From the NCBI GenBank assembly GCA_913058025.1, contig CAJXPN010000005.1, positions 1 to 19,256 of the forward strand: a DNA stretch of 19,256 nucleotides, given 5' to 3'. Both the position numbers and the translations under genes were made by a program. Shown here in pieces: positions 1 through 7,730 of the stretch (position 1 is its first letter; the number at the start of each line of letters is the position of its first letter). The stretch comes from an uncultured Myxococcales bacterium (GTDB lineage Bacteria > Myxococcota_A > Bradymonadia > Bradymonadales > Bradymonadaceae). The notes below the pieces were generated by a model, which saw only the letters and a program-made list of their open reading frames with translations, ran no database searches and was not told where the DNA came from.

Positions 1-894
1 CACGAGCACTGCGAGGTCGTCGCCGTCGCACGCGACTCCGCGCTCAAGGGCGCCCACGTCGGCGGGCGCGACGCCGCGCTCGGCGCCTTCTCGATGCTCG
101 TCCGCCAGGGCGGCGAGGAGCGCTACGAGCACGCCGACCTCGTCTTCGACACCACCGGCTCCTACCGCTCGCCCAACGCGCTCGGCCCCGGCGGCCTCCC
201 CGCGCTCGGCGAGTCCCGGTCCGACGCGCTCATCGAGCGCTACGTCCCCGACATCGAGGGCGCCGACCGTGAACTCTACGCTGGCCAGCGCGTCCTCGTC
301 GTCGGCGCGGGCTACTCCGCGGTCACCTCGCTCAAGCTCCTGCACGCCCTCAAGGCCGACGCGCCGTCGACGCGCATAAGCTGGCTGCTCCTGGGCGACT
401 CCGACCCCTACGAGGTCCTCCCCGACGACACGCTACCCCAGCGCGCCGCGCTCGCCGCGTTCGGCAACGCCGCCGCCTCGGGCTCCGTCGACGGGATCAC
501 GCCTCTGCGCTCCTCACGCGTCGAGGCGCTGCGCGCGGGCGATGACGGCTCCCTCGAGGTCACCATCACCCGCGCCGGCTCCACCCAGCGCTTCTCAGTC
601 GACCGCGTCGTCTCCAACGTCGGCTACAAGCCCGACCTCGAGCTCGCTCGAGAGCTCCAGGTCCACCTCTGCTACGCCTCCGAAGGACCCATGAAGCTCG
701 CCGCCTCGCTCATGGCCGCTGGCGGCGGCGGCGACTGCCTCGCCCAGACCAGCGCAGGCGTCGACACGCTCCTGAACCCCGAGCGCGACTTCTTCGTCCT
801 CGGCGCCAAGTCCTACGGGCGCAACTCCGCGTTCCTGCTCAAGCTCGGCTTCGAGCAGGCCGCCTCGGTCCTCGACCTGGTCGACGCCCGCTGA
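1..894 (+). CDS. NAD(P)/FAD-type oxidoreductase, 3' part (5' end outside window)
   Basis: The reading frame is open from the first base, so the gene is cut by the window edge and the ATG at 94 is probably internal. A beta-strand followed by a glycine loop (VLVVGAGYSA, about nt 292-321) is a dinucleotide-binding Rossmann motif, here probably the second, NAD(P)H-binding one. Downstream the segment DRVVSNVGYKPDLEL matches the ATG-like strand of pyridine-nucleotide oxidoreductases. The ending FFVLGAKSYGRNSAFLLKLG resembles the C-terminal FAD-contacting part of thioredoxin-reductase-like flavoproteins. The likely role is a cytoplasmic flavin-dependent oxidoreductase; the substrate cannot be told. 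No catalytic CxxC is visible in this part, so a classical thioredoxin reductase is unlikely unless the pair is upstream. The fold class is fairly sure, the exact family is not. Confidence 0.75.
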   Translation, partial: HEHCEVVAVARDSALKGAHVGGRDAALGAFSMLVRQGGEERYEHADLVFDTTGSYRSPNALGPGGLPALGESRSDALIERYVPDIEGADRELYAGQRVLVVGAGYSAVTSLKLLHALKADAPSTRISWLLLGDSDPYEVLPDDTLPQRAALAAFGNAAASGSVDGITPLRSSRVEALRAGDDGSLEVTITRAGSTQRFSVDRVVSNVGYKPDLELARELQVHLCYASEGPMKLAASLMAAGGGGDCLAQTSAGVDTLLNPERDFFVLGAKSYGRNSAFLLKLGFEQAASVLDLVDAR

Positions 895-987
895 CCGCGC
901 TGGACCCGGCGTCTCAGTGTGCGTAACCTCCGCGCAGCGAGGTCACAGTGTGTGGCCGTAACATACTGTACTCCTTGGGGTCCTGAC

Positions 988-2307
988 GTGCCGCGAATCC
1001 ACCGAATTCCCTCAGCTCGCGTCGCGCTCATCGTCGCGCTCATGCCGTTCGGCGCCTGCAACTGCGAGGATCGGCTCTACGACGCGTGGGACCTCGAGGA
1101 GCCCGAAGACGGCCAGGACGTCGGCCTGGACATCGGCCTGGACATCGGCCTGGACGTCGGCCTGGACGCCACCCCTGACGCCGAACCAGACGTCGCCCCG
1201 GACGCCGAGCTCGACGTCCCCCCCGACATGGAGCCCGACGCGCCCGACCTCCCGGAGACCCCGCAGGTCGTCCTCGAGGTCACCGCCGAGCAGGCCCTCA
1301 ACGAGCGCAGCTCCCTGTCGGTCGGCGAGGACGGCACCATCTGGCTCGGCTTCCACCGCTGCGACGACGCGTTCTGCTCCGAGGAGTTCACCTACCTCTC
1401 CGTCGCCTCGAGCCCCCGCGGATCGGGCGGCTGGACCATCGAGGACGTCGCCGTCCAGAACACCACGTTCGGCCTCGACGTCTACGAGAACACGCCCTAT
1501 CTGGCCTACCTCGACGTGCGCAACGGCGAGTTCCGCACCGCCCTACGCGAGCGCCAGGACCGCTGGGACGTCCGCACGCTGGAGGTCGAGTTCACCGGCC
1601 GCTTCGACGGCCTCGACCTCACCCACGACGACACCCGCCTCTACGTCACCTTCGCGGGCGACTCCTCCACCGAGATCGATCTCTTCGCCGCCGACATGAC
1701 CTCGGCCAGCCCACGCTGGTTCAAGCTGCGCACGCTCGAGGTACCCATCGGCGCCTCCGCCGCGCTCGAGCGCGGCCTCCAGGCCGACGGCGACGGCAAC
1801 CTCTTCCTCGTCCACCGCGACGGGCGCACCGGCCCCTACGGCGTCGCCCGCTTCAAGCTCGAGGACAACCTCTGGGACCGCATCGGCTACCTGACCTCCT
1901 CCCAGATCGTGGCGTCCTCCATGGTCGCGCGCGACGGAGGCGACGTCTGTATCTCCTCCCAGTTCGGCTCGCTCCTCTTCTTCTCTTGCGGCCCGGTCAA
2001 TGACCTGGAGCGTGAGCGCGAGCCCTTCGACGAGCAGATCAGCGGCTACTCGTCGATGATCGAGGCGGTCGACGGCTCGCTCGTCATCGCCTTCAACAAC
2101 CAGGACAACACCCAGCTCAACATGGCCCGCCGCCTGGACGACGGCAACTGGACCGTCGACGTCCTCTTCGACGGCCCCTCGTACGGCGTCTCCACCGCCA
2201 TCGACCCCATCAACAGCGACCTGCTCGTCTCCTACTACACCTGCCGGTTCGACACCGGCGAGCAGCGCTGCACGCTCGAGTTCCTGCGCCGACGCATCAA
2301 CCGTTGA
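988..2307 (+). CDS. Putative outer-membrane lipoprotein with Asp-rich stalk
   Basis: The frame is open upstream to a GTG at 919, but the GTG at 988 gives a convincing lipoprotein signal: basic start (MPRIHRIPSAR), hydrophobic stretch, then FGAC with Cys24 as the lipidated residue. Only a weak GGGGT precedes it. Residue +2 is Asn, not Asp, which by the E. coli rule favours the outer membrane. Residues 44-87 are a stalk with an aspartate every fourth residue. The remaining ~350 residues are rich in beta-strand-like segments with recurring W/Y positions (for example GTIWLGFHR, GGWTIEDVAV, DDGNWTVDVLF), reminiscent of a beta-propeller or sialidase-like repeat domain; no catalytic Asp-box series was recognised. 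The length is 439 aa. The function is unknown; a surface-displayed binding protein is the plain inference. Asp-rich linkers after a lipobox are common in Myxococcota-type predicted lipoproteins. Confidence 0.8.
   Translation: MPRIHRIPSARVALIVALMPFGACNCEDRLYDAWDLEEPEDGQDVGLDIGLDIGLDVGLDATPDAEPDVAPDAELDVPPDMEPDAPDLPETPQVVLEVTAEQALNERSSLSVGEDGTIWLGFHRCDDAFCSEEFTYLSVASSPRGSGGWTIEDVAVQNTTFGLDVYENTPYLAYLDVRNGEFRTALRERQDRWDVRTLEVEFTGRFDGLDLTHDDTRLYVTFAGDSSTEIDLFAADMTSASPRWFKLRTLEVPIGASAALERGLQADGDGNLFLVHRDGRTGPYGVARFKLEDNLWDRIGYLTSSQIVASSMVARDGGDVCISSQFGSLLFFSCGPVNDLEREREPFDEQISGYSSMIEAVDGSLVIAFNNQDNTQLNMARRLDDGNWTVDVLFDGPSYGVSTAIDPINSDLLVSYYTCRFDTGEQRCTLEFLRRRINR
1117..1164 (+). repeat. 12-nt tandem repeat coding the start of the Asp stalk
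   Basis: Four tandem 12-nt units read GAC-[G/A]TC-GGC-CTG (1117-1128, 1129-1140, 1141-1152, 1153-1164) and encode D-[V/I]-G-L. The amino-acid period of four continues to residue 87 with diverged DNA. The stalk could change length by slipped-strand events in units of four residues without shifting the frame. Confidence 0.85.
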
Positions 2308-2311
2308 GGGC

Positions 2312-2351
2312 GTGAACGGGCGAGCCCCTGGAGAGGTGCCCGCCCGCTCAC
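2312..2351. terminator. Putative bidirectional terminator hairpin
   Basis: The arms GTGAACGGGCG (2312-2322) and CGCCCGCTCAC (2341-2351) are inverted repeats with one mismatch around an 18-nt loop. They lie exactly between the convergent stop codons of the lipoprotein gene and the RbfA-like gene. There is no clear T run on either side, so termination is inferred mainly from position. Confidence 0.4.
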
Positions 2352-2358
2352 CAAGTGC

Positions 2359-2790
2359 TCAGACGGTGGCCTCCCTCGGGACGACCAGGAAGCTGAGCAG
2401 CGGCGCGCGCTTACGGTGAATCGCCGCGGCGACCTCCGCGCGCAGCCGCGGCGCGAGCGCCTCAAGCCTGTGCGCCAACTCGATCAGATCCGCGCCCTCC
2501 TCGAGCGCGCCCGCGGACGGGTAGACGGTCACGCGCAGGTGCGCGCCGTCCGGGTTCGGGTCCACGCTGTGGACGACCACGTCCGGCAACCCCTCTCCCA
2601 CGCACTCGGCGAGCGCGAGCATGACCTCTCGCTCGACCTGCGCGCACAGCTGCGCGCGCTTCTTGAAGGCGACGCGTCGCCGCGACCGCCGGTGGGCCTT
2701 CGCCCCGAGCTCGCGCTCGGGCGGGACCCCGTCATCCTCGTAGACCACTGCGCACAGCCGCTCCAACGCGGCCTCACTCTCGTTCTTCAT
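2359..2790 (-). CDS. RbfA-like ribosome-binding factor (small KH-like protein)
   Basis: The start is the ATG at 2788-2790, preceded by GGAG about ten bases upstream; a longer open frame reaches 2940 but its first 50 residues look non-coding. The 143-residue product has an acidic start, a basic patch (residues 32-49, AHRRSRRRVAFKKRAQLC), a helix, then VVVHSVDPNPDGAHLRVTVYP (residues 71-91, order: strand, turn, strand). It ends LRAEVAAAIHRKRAPLLSFLVVP. This follows the RbfA pattern: RVA..ireIa.iL, then v.V..V..s.DL..A.Vyv, then the lR..PeL.F end. RbfA binds the 30S subunit late in 16S rRNA maturation. The protein is about 20 residues longer than typical RbfA and does not sit beside infB or truB, so it may be a second or specialised copy. 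The assignment rests on pattern only. Confidence 0.6.
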   Translation of the reverse strand: MKNESEAALERLCAVVYEDDGVPPERELGAKAHRRSRRRVAFKKRAQLCAQVEREVMLALAECVGEGLPDVVVHSVDPNPDGAHLRVTVYPSAGALEEGADLIELAHRLEALAPRLRAEVAAAIHRKRAPLLSFLVVPREATV

Positions 2791-2863
2791 GTAACTGGAC
2801 TCCAGACACGCGCGACCCGACCTCGACCATGGCGAGCGTCGGCTGCCGCACGACATGACATGA

Positions 2864-2889
2864 GGCGAACCCCAACGTGGGAGTTCGCC
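2864..2889 (-). other. Inverted repeat upstream of the RbfA-like gene
   Basis: GGCGAACCCC (2864-2873) and GGAGTTCGCC (2880-2889) pair over ten bases with one mismatch around a 6-nt loop. It lies 74 bases upstream of the minus-strand start and could be a leader hairpin or an operator. The rest of the 2791-3158 intergenic stretch shows no RNA gene or reading frame I can support. Confidence 0.3.
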
Positions 2890-3148
2890 GCGATCTCGTC
2901 GTGAACTACGCGCGAGGCTCGGCCGCGTGGCGGCCGTCATCTCGCGCGCTTCATCGAGTGCGTGATGTCATCTGGAGTTTCATGATCGTGCTCCGATCTC
3001 GCGCGGGTGTACGTCATCCGTGGACGTGAGCGCTGCGCGCGGCTAGGTTCGTGGGGTAGCAACCGACAGGGAGCGCGCTTTTATTCTCGGCAAGGATGTC
3101 CGAGGTGGCGCGCTGTTCCCTTTTAGAGACCCTCGATTCGACAAGATC

Positions 3149-3153
3149 AGGAG
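3149..3153 (+). promoter_or_regulatory. Ribosome binding site fixing the phosphorylase start
   Basis: AGGAG lies five bases before the ATG at 3159. It selects this start over the in-frame ATG at 3096, which would add 21 residues unlike anything at the start of this family. Confidence 0.8.
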
Positions 3154-3158
3154 TGAGC

Positions 3159-4463
<1,305 letters not shown>

Positions 4464-4500
4464 ACGCCCCACCGGAGACACTGGGACGGGACTTCGAGAC

Positions 4501-4533
4501 CGCACATGTGTGACACGGTGTCACACATGTGCG
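4501..4533. promoter_or_regulatory. 33-bp perfect palindrome, likely operator / activator site
   Basis: Arms of 16 bp (CGCACATGTGTGACAC at 4501-4516 and its exact complement at 4518-4533) surround a single G. The core TGACA-CGG-TGTCA (4511-4523) recurs 32 bp downstream. Its centre is about 109 bases before the start predicted from the sigma-54 element, a usual position for an enhancer-binding protein. A rho-independent terminator for the upstream gene is less likely because no T run follows. Confidence 0.7.
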
Positions 4534-4542
4534 TCATCGCGC

Positions 4543-4555
4543 TGACAGCGTGTCA
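4543..4555. promoter_or_regulatory. Second operator-like site TGACA-N3-TGTCA
   Basis: TGACA-GCG-TGTCA matches the core of the 33-bp palindrome in both half-sites and spacing. Its centre is 32 bp away, close to three helical turns, so two dimers would bind on the same DNA face. Confidence 0.55.
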
Positions 4556-4578
4556 TGAAACACGCAGGAACACTCGGC

Positions 4579-4591
4579 CATGCGGCGCATG
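4579..4591. promoter_or_regulatory. 13-bp palindrome CATGCG-G-CGCATG
   Basis: This perfect short palindrome lies between the two TGACA sites and the sigma-54 element. It may be a third protein-binding site of different specificity, or chance. Confidence 0.25.
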
Positions 4592-4600
4592 ACCTGACCG

Positions 4601-4616
4601 TGGAATGCCTCTTGCA
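4601..4616 (+). promoter_or_regulatory. Sigma-54 -24/-12 promoter of the first Tad cassette
   Basis: TGGAATG-N4-TTGCA fits the RpoN consensus TGGCACG-N4-TTGCW with two mismatches. The invariant GG (4602-4603) and GC (4614-4615) are separated by exactly ten bases. Transcription would start near 4626, giving an ~90-nt leader before the pilin gene. The palindromes upstream supply plausible enhancer-binding sites. Confidence 0.65.
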
Positions 4617-4716
4617 ATGTAATGGGCCCATGCACGGAGCGCGACACGTCGTCCCGGCGCACTGCTCGTAAGATGGTGGGCACGGTGGACGCGGCGTCCG
4701 GAAGTTTGAGGAGTAT

Positions 4717-4929
4717 ATGATGAGAGACATTCGACACATGATCATGGCGTTTCACGAGGACGAGGAGGCGGCCGTCGCGACGGAGTATCTGATCCTCCTC
4801 GTGTTGATCGCCTGCGTCTCGATGGTGGCCGCCGGCATCTTCAAGCGCACGACCAAGCTGAAGATGAAAGAAGGGAACGACGCGGTCAGCAACGACTCGC
4901 AGTTCGGGCTGATTGGAGAGTGGGAATGA
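4717..4929 (+). CDS. Flp-like type IVb (Tad) pilin, cassette 1
   Basis: The 70-residue protein has a short basic and acidic leader (ending HEDEEA), then AVATEYLILLVLIAC, a hydrophobic helix with the Glu-Tyr pair diagnostic of Flp/type IVb pilins, then a short polar tail. Placing Glu at mature position 5 puts cleavage after Ala18 rather than Gly, which is uncommon. The mature pilin would be a ~50-residue helix suited to a fibre core. GAGGAG at 4708-4713 is three bases from the ATG at 4717 and six from the ATG at 4720, so 4720 may be the true start. The stop overlaps the next start (ATGA). A paralogue at 10066 is about half identical by hand alignment. Export would need a Tad ATPase, platform and secretin, none of which is in the window. 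Confidence 0.8.
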   Translation: MMRDIRHMIMAFHEDEEAAVATEYLILLVLIACVSMVAAGIFKRTTKLKMKEGNDAVSNDSQFGLIGEWE

Positions 4930-5957
4930 TGAAGAATCGGGGTAATACGACGATCCAGGGCGCGAACGCGCCGTGGATCGTCGCGCTCAAGGGGGCCGGT
5001 CACGTCATCGGCGTCGCGGCGCTGTTCATGGTCGGCCTCTGGGTGCAGTTCCAGGGGGTCCCCTCGGAGGTGTTGGAGTCGGCGATTCGCCACGACTTCG
5101 ACCTCGTCGGGCACAACCGGATGCAGCTCCTGACGCACCTGGCGCTCAGCGCGCTGGTGTGGGCCTCCATGGTGTTCGCCTACACGATCGCGACCCGCCA
5201 GCGTGGCGCGCGTGTCGTCCGCGCCGCCAGGGCGCGGCGCGGCTCGGTCATGGTCGAGACGCTCATCGCGGTCCCGGTCTTCCTGACGCTGCTCTTCGGG
5301 CTCATCCAGCTCACGCTCAACAACACGGCCGCGATCATGACGAGCCTGGCCGCCTTCGAGGCGGGCCGCTCCGCGGCGATCTGGGAGGCAGAGTCGAAGG
5401 CACCCAGTTCGCGCATCACGGGCGCCAGCCGGACCAGCATGGACGACGTCACCGAGCGCGCCCGGATGTCCGCGGCCACGGTGATGGCGTCGGTCGCCTC
5501 GTCGTCCTTCTCCGACGGCTGCAGCACCTCGACCGCCTTCTCCGCGAAGATGACCGCCATGACCTCGGCAGGCAACCTCGCCGGCATCGTCATCCCGACC
5601 TCCGGCGCGCTCGGACACGTCGGCACCATCAACGCGTTGACCTCTGAGAAGTCGCTGGCCAAGGCCTTCGACGACAACCGCTTCGAGTTCCGCGGCCCCC
5701 TCAAGATGATCACCGCCTACTGCAACACGACCGCAGAGGTGACCACCGAGGGCCCACGCGTCCGCACCGTGATCACCTACGACCACAAGCTCATCGTCCC
5801 CATGATGGGGCGCATCTTCATGAGCAAGATGAAGACGCTGCAGTACTACTCGACCATCCGACGCACGTTCGTGACCGCGCAGATCATGGCGCCCAACCCG
5901 GCGCCGCCTCAGTCGCTGCTGTCGCTGATTCACACGAACCCATTCGAGGGCTGGTAA
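4926..5957 (+). CDS. TadE-like pseudopilin with two-helix N-terminal extension, cassette 1
   Basis: The start is the ATG at 4926, which overlaps the pilin stop (ATGA) and follows GGAG by seven bases; a GTG at 4920 is also in frame. The product is 343 aa. Two likely membrane helices lie at residues ~18-40 and ~68-89. After a basic stretch comes RRG-SVMVE-TLIAVPVFLTLLFGLIQLTL (from residue 104). This is a class III prepilin-type site with cleavage after Gly106 and Glu at mature position 5, followed by the TadE hydrophobic helix. The rest is periplasmic-type sequence with Cys in SDGCSTS and TAYCNTT, both kept in the paralogue at 10294. Ordinary TadE proteins start with this site; here ~106 residues precede it. 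It is probably a minor pilin or an assembly factor of the fibre. Confidence 0.75.
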   Translation: MMKNRGNTTIQGANAPWIVALKGAGHVIGVAALFMVGLWVQFQGVPSEVLESAIRHDFDLVGHNRMQLLTHLALSALVWASMVFAYTIATRQRGARVVRAARARRGSVMVETLIAVPVFLTLLFGLIQLTLNNTAAIMTSLAAFEAGRSAAIWEAESKAPSSRITGASRTSMDDVTERARMSAATVMASVASSSFSDGCSTSTAFSAKMTAMTSAGNLAGIVIPTSGALGHVGTINALTSEKSLAKAFDDNRFEFRGPLKMITAYCNTTAEVTTEGPRVRTVITYDHKLIVPMMGRIFMSKMKTLQYYSTIRRTFVTAQIMAPNPAPPQSLLSLIHTNPFEGW

Positions 5958-5978
5958 GCCTTCAAGGAGAGCGGACGT

Positions 5979-7730
5979 ATGAATGGGATCATGATGAAAC
6001 TTCGCGAACGCATCGTCGTCGCGCACAAGGACGAGGGCGGCGCGATCGTCATCCTCGCGCTCGCTGGCGTCCTCATCGTCTTCATGACGTTCCTCGCCAT
6101 GTACGACGCGGGTGAGAGCGCCCGGGAGAAGACGGAGGTCCAGATCGGCTCGGACATGGCCGCGCTCTCGCACGCCACCGTCAAGGCCCGCTCGATGAAC
6201 ATGATCGCGTACGCGAACGTGACCAAGCGTGTCTTCTACGGCTACTCCACGATCTACACGGCTGCTTACCTCGCGCTCGTGGAGGCCACTGCCTACTACC
6301 TCTTCAAGGCCGTCGAGCAGGCGGGCAAGGCCGTCAAGAACATCAAGTTGTGTCTGGCCACCGTCGGCCTCGCCTGTCCAGTCACGCTACCACTGGCGGT
6401 GGCCCACGCCGTTTCCGCCATCGACCACCTGATCACCGGCCTCAAGGGGCTCCTCCAGGTCATCCAGGAGACGACGGAGGGCCTGATGGCGTCGAACTTC
6501 AACCGGCTCTACGGGCTGGGGAGTGGTGGCGTGCAGCATGGTCGCTCGATCAAGGAGGTCGCCGCGCTCGACACCTACCAGACCTACCTCAAGGGCCTCG
6601 CGCCCTGGTGGGGCTGGGGTGAGGCGGTCACGCGCGGCATGCGCAACGGCGCCACGCTCGTGGGCACCTGGCCTGCACCCGCGGGCAGCTTCACCCGCGT
6701 GCGCAACAAGACGAACTTCATCTTCAGCGGCATCAACGCTCTGGGGCTCGGCTCCATCTCGTCGCCCTGGACCACCGACGAGGACGGCCTCCCCATCGAG
6801 AAGCCGCCCGAGATCATCGGCCTCGGCGCGTTCCTCGGCGGCGCGACCTCCAAGTTCGCCGGGCACGTCGGCATGTGCATCGGCACGCTCACCTCGCCCG
6901 AGTTCTGGGGGGTCCAGTACTACTGGGACCACTGGCGCAAGTCCGAGGGTTACTGGGACGACACCCACCGCCCCGGCGCGCCCGTCGCGGGCTACAGCCA
7001 GAGCCCCAGGAACATGGTCACCGGCCTCGAGCTCTTGCAACTCCCCATCGGCTGCGTCATGGCGTCCGCGACCATGGGCACCGCGGCCATCCCCTATGAG
7101 ATCAAGATCTCCAACTCTCAGGCTCCCGGCGCCGCCTCCGCGAGCGACGGCTGGTGGAAGGCCACCTCGAACATCTCGATCGGCTACAAGAAGGGCGACG
7201 GTCGCCTGTCCGAGGGTTCGGGTCGCCGCAAGAAGTACGACTACATGAAGCAGGAGTACGGCCTCTCGGCCAACGGCCTCGCGTTCAAGAACGGCGGCTA
7301 CTGGTCGATCTCCAGGGCCGAGATGGTCTACGCGCCCGGCCTCGTCGGCGGGCTCGCCAACAGCCTCCTCGGTGGAGTCAACAGCGTGGGCAACGGCGCC
7401 AGCGGCATGACCAGCCGCTTCCTCAACGTCCTCAACGAGCCTTCCACCTGGGAGCCCCAGTGGACCTCGAAGATGCGCCCGGTGAACATGCCTGGTGAGG
7501 AGCTCGCCGACATGTCCGCCATCGTTTTCGACTCCCTCCCTTACATGGTCCTGGGCGCACCGCTCGCCGTCGCCTACAACGACGGCGGCAGCTTCGGCTC
7601 GTTCCAGACCCCCTCGATCAGCTCGATCACCAACACCGCGCAGGAGTTCCTCATGGACGCCTTCTTCCTCTGGCGCGCGAGCAAGGGCTTCAGCAAGTCT
7701 CGCCTCAATAGTGGAGGGATGGATAAATGA
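5979..7730 (+). CDS. Large TadG-like protein (Tad domain), cassette 1
   Basis: AAGGAGA lies eight bases before the ATG at 5979; ATGs at 5991 and 5994 are alternatives. The 583-aa protein starts with a short basic leader, then DEGG-AIVILALAGVLIVFMTFLAMYDAGESAREK. This is the putative Flp pilus-assembly TadG/Tad N-terminal domain: membrane helix followed by an Asp/Arg/Glu amphipathic segment. Next comes ALSHATVKARSMNMIAYAN (residues 62-80), also typical of this group. A second hydrophobic region covers ~90-160. The large remainder is aromatic-rich and probably extracytoplasmic. Blocks shared with the paralogue at 11368 are PWWGWGEA (209-216), LVGTWP.P, LPIGC, QEYG, MRPVN..GE and PYM.L..PL.VAY.DGG. 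It overlaps the next gene by ATGA. It is likely a fibre tip or wall-spanning component. Confidence 0.75.
   Translation: MNGIMMKLRERIVVAHKDEGGAIVILALAGVLIVFMTFLAMYDAGESAREKTEVQIGSDMAALSHATVKARSMNMIAYANVTKRVFYGYSTIYTAAYLALVEATAYYLFKAVEQAGKAVKNIKLCLATVGLACPVTLPLAVAHAVSAIDHLITGLKGLLQVIQETTEGLMASNFNRLYGLGSGGVQHGRSIKEVAALDTYQTYLKGLAPWWGWGEAVTRGMRNGATLVGTWPAPAGSFTRVRNKTNFIFSGINALGLGSISSPWTTDEDGLPIEKPPEIIGLGAFLGGATSKFAGHVGMCIGTLTSPEFWGVQYYWDHWRKSEGYWDDTHRPGAPVAGYSQSPRNMVTGLELLQLPIGCVMASATMGTAAIPYEIKISNSQAPGAASASDGWWKATSNISIGYKKGDGRLSEGSGRRKKYDYMKQEYGLSANGLAFKNGGYWSISRAEMVYAPGLVGGLANSLLGGVNSVGNGASGMTSRFLNVLNEPSTWEPQWTSKMRPVNMPGEELADMSAIVFDSLPYMVLGAPLAVAYNDGGSFGSFQTPSISSITNTAQEFLMDAFFLWRASKGFSKSRLNSGGMDK

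Noticed and set aside
910..987. Direct repeat-like CAGTGTG...CGTAAC words upstream of the lipoprotein gene
   Set aside because: Two short imperfect copies only; no clear -35/-10 pair could be assigned.
3096..3158. Upstream in-frame ATG for the phosphorylase
   Set aside because: The added 21 residues do not resemble the family start; AGGAG at 3149-3153 and the MLVVDLIRAKR start support 3159.
4509..4525. CRP-like site TGTGA-N7-TCACA within the large palindrome
   Set aside because: CRP sites use a 6- or 8-base spacer; the better explanation is the repeated TGACA-N3-TGTCA unit. Kept only as an operator of unknown partner.
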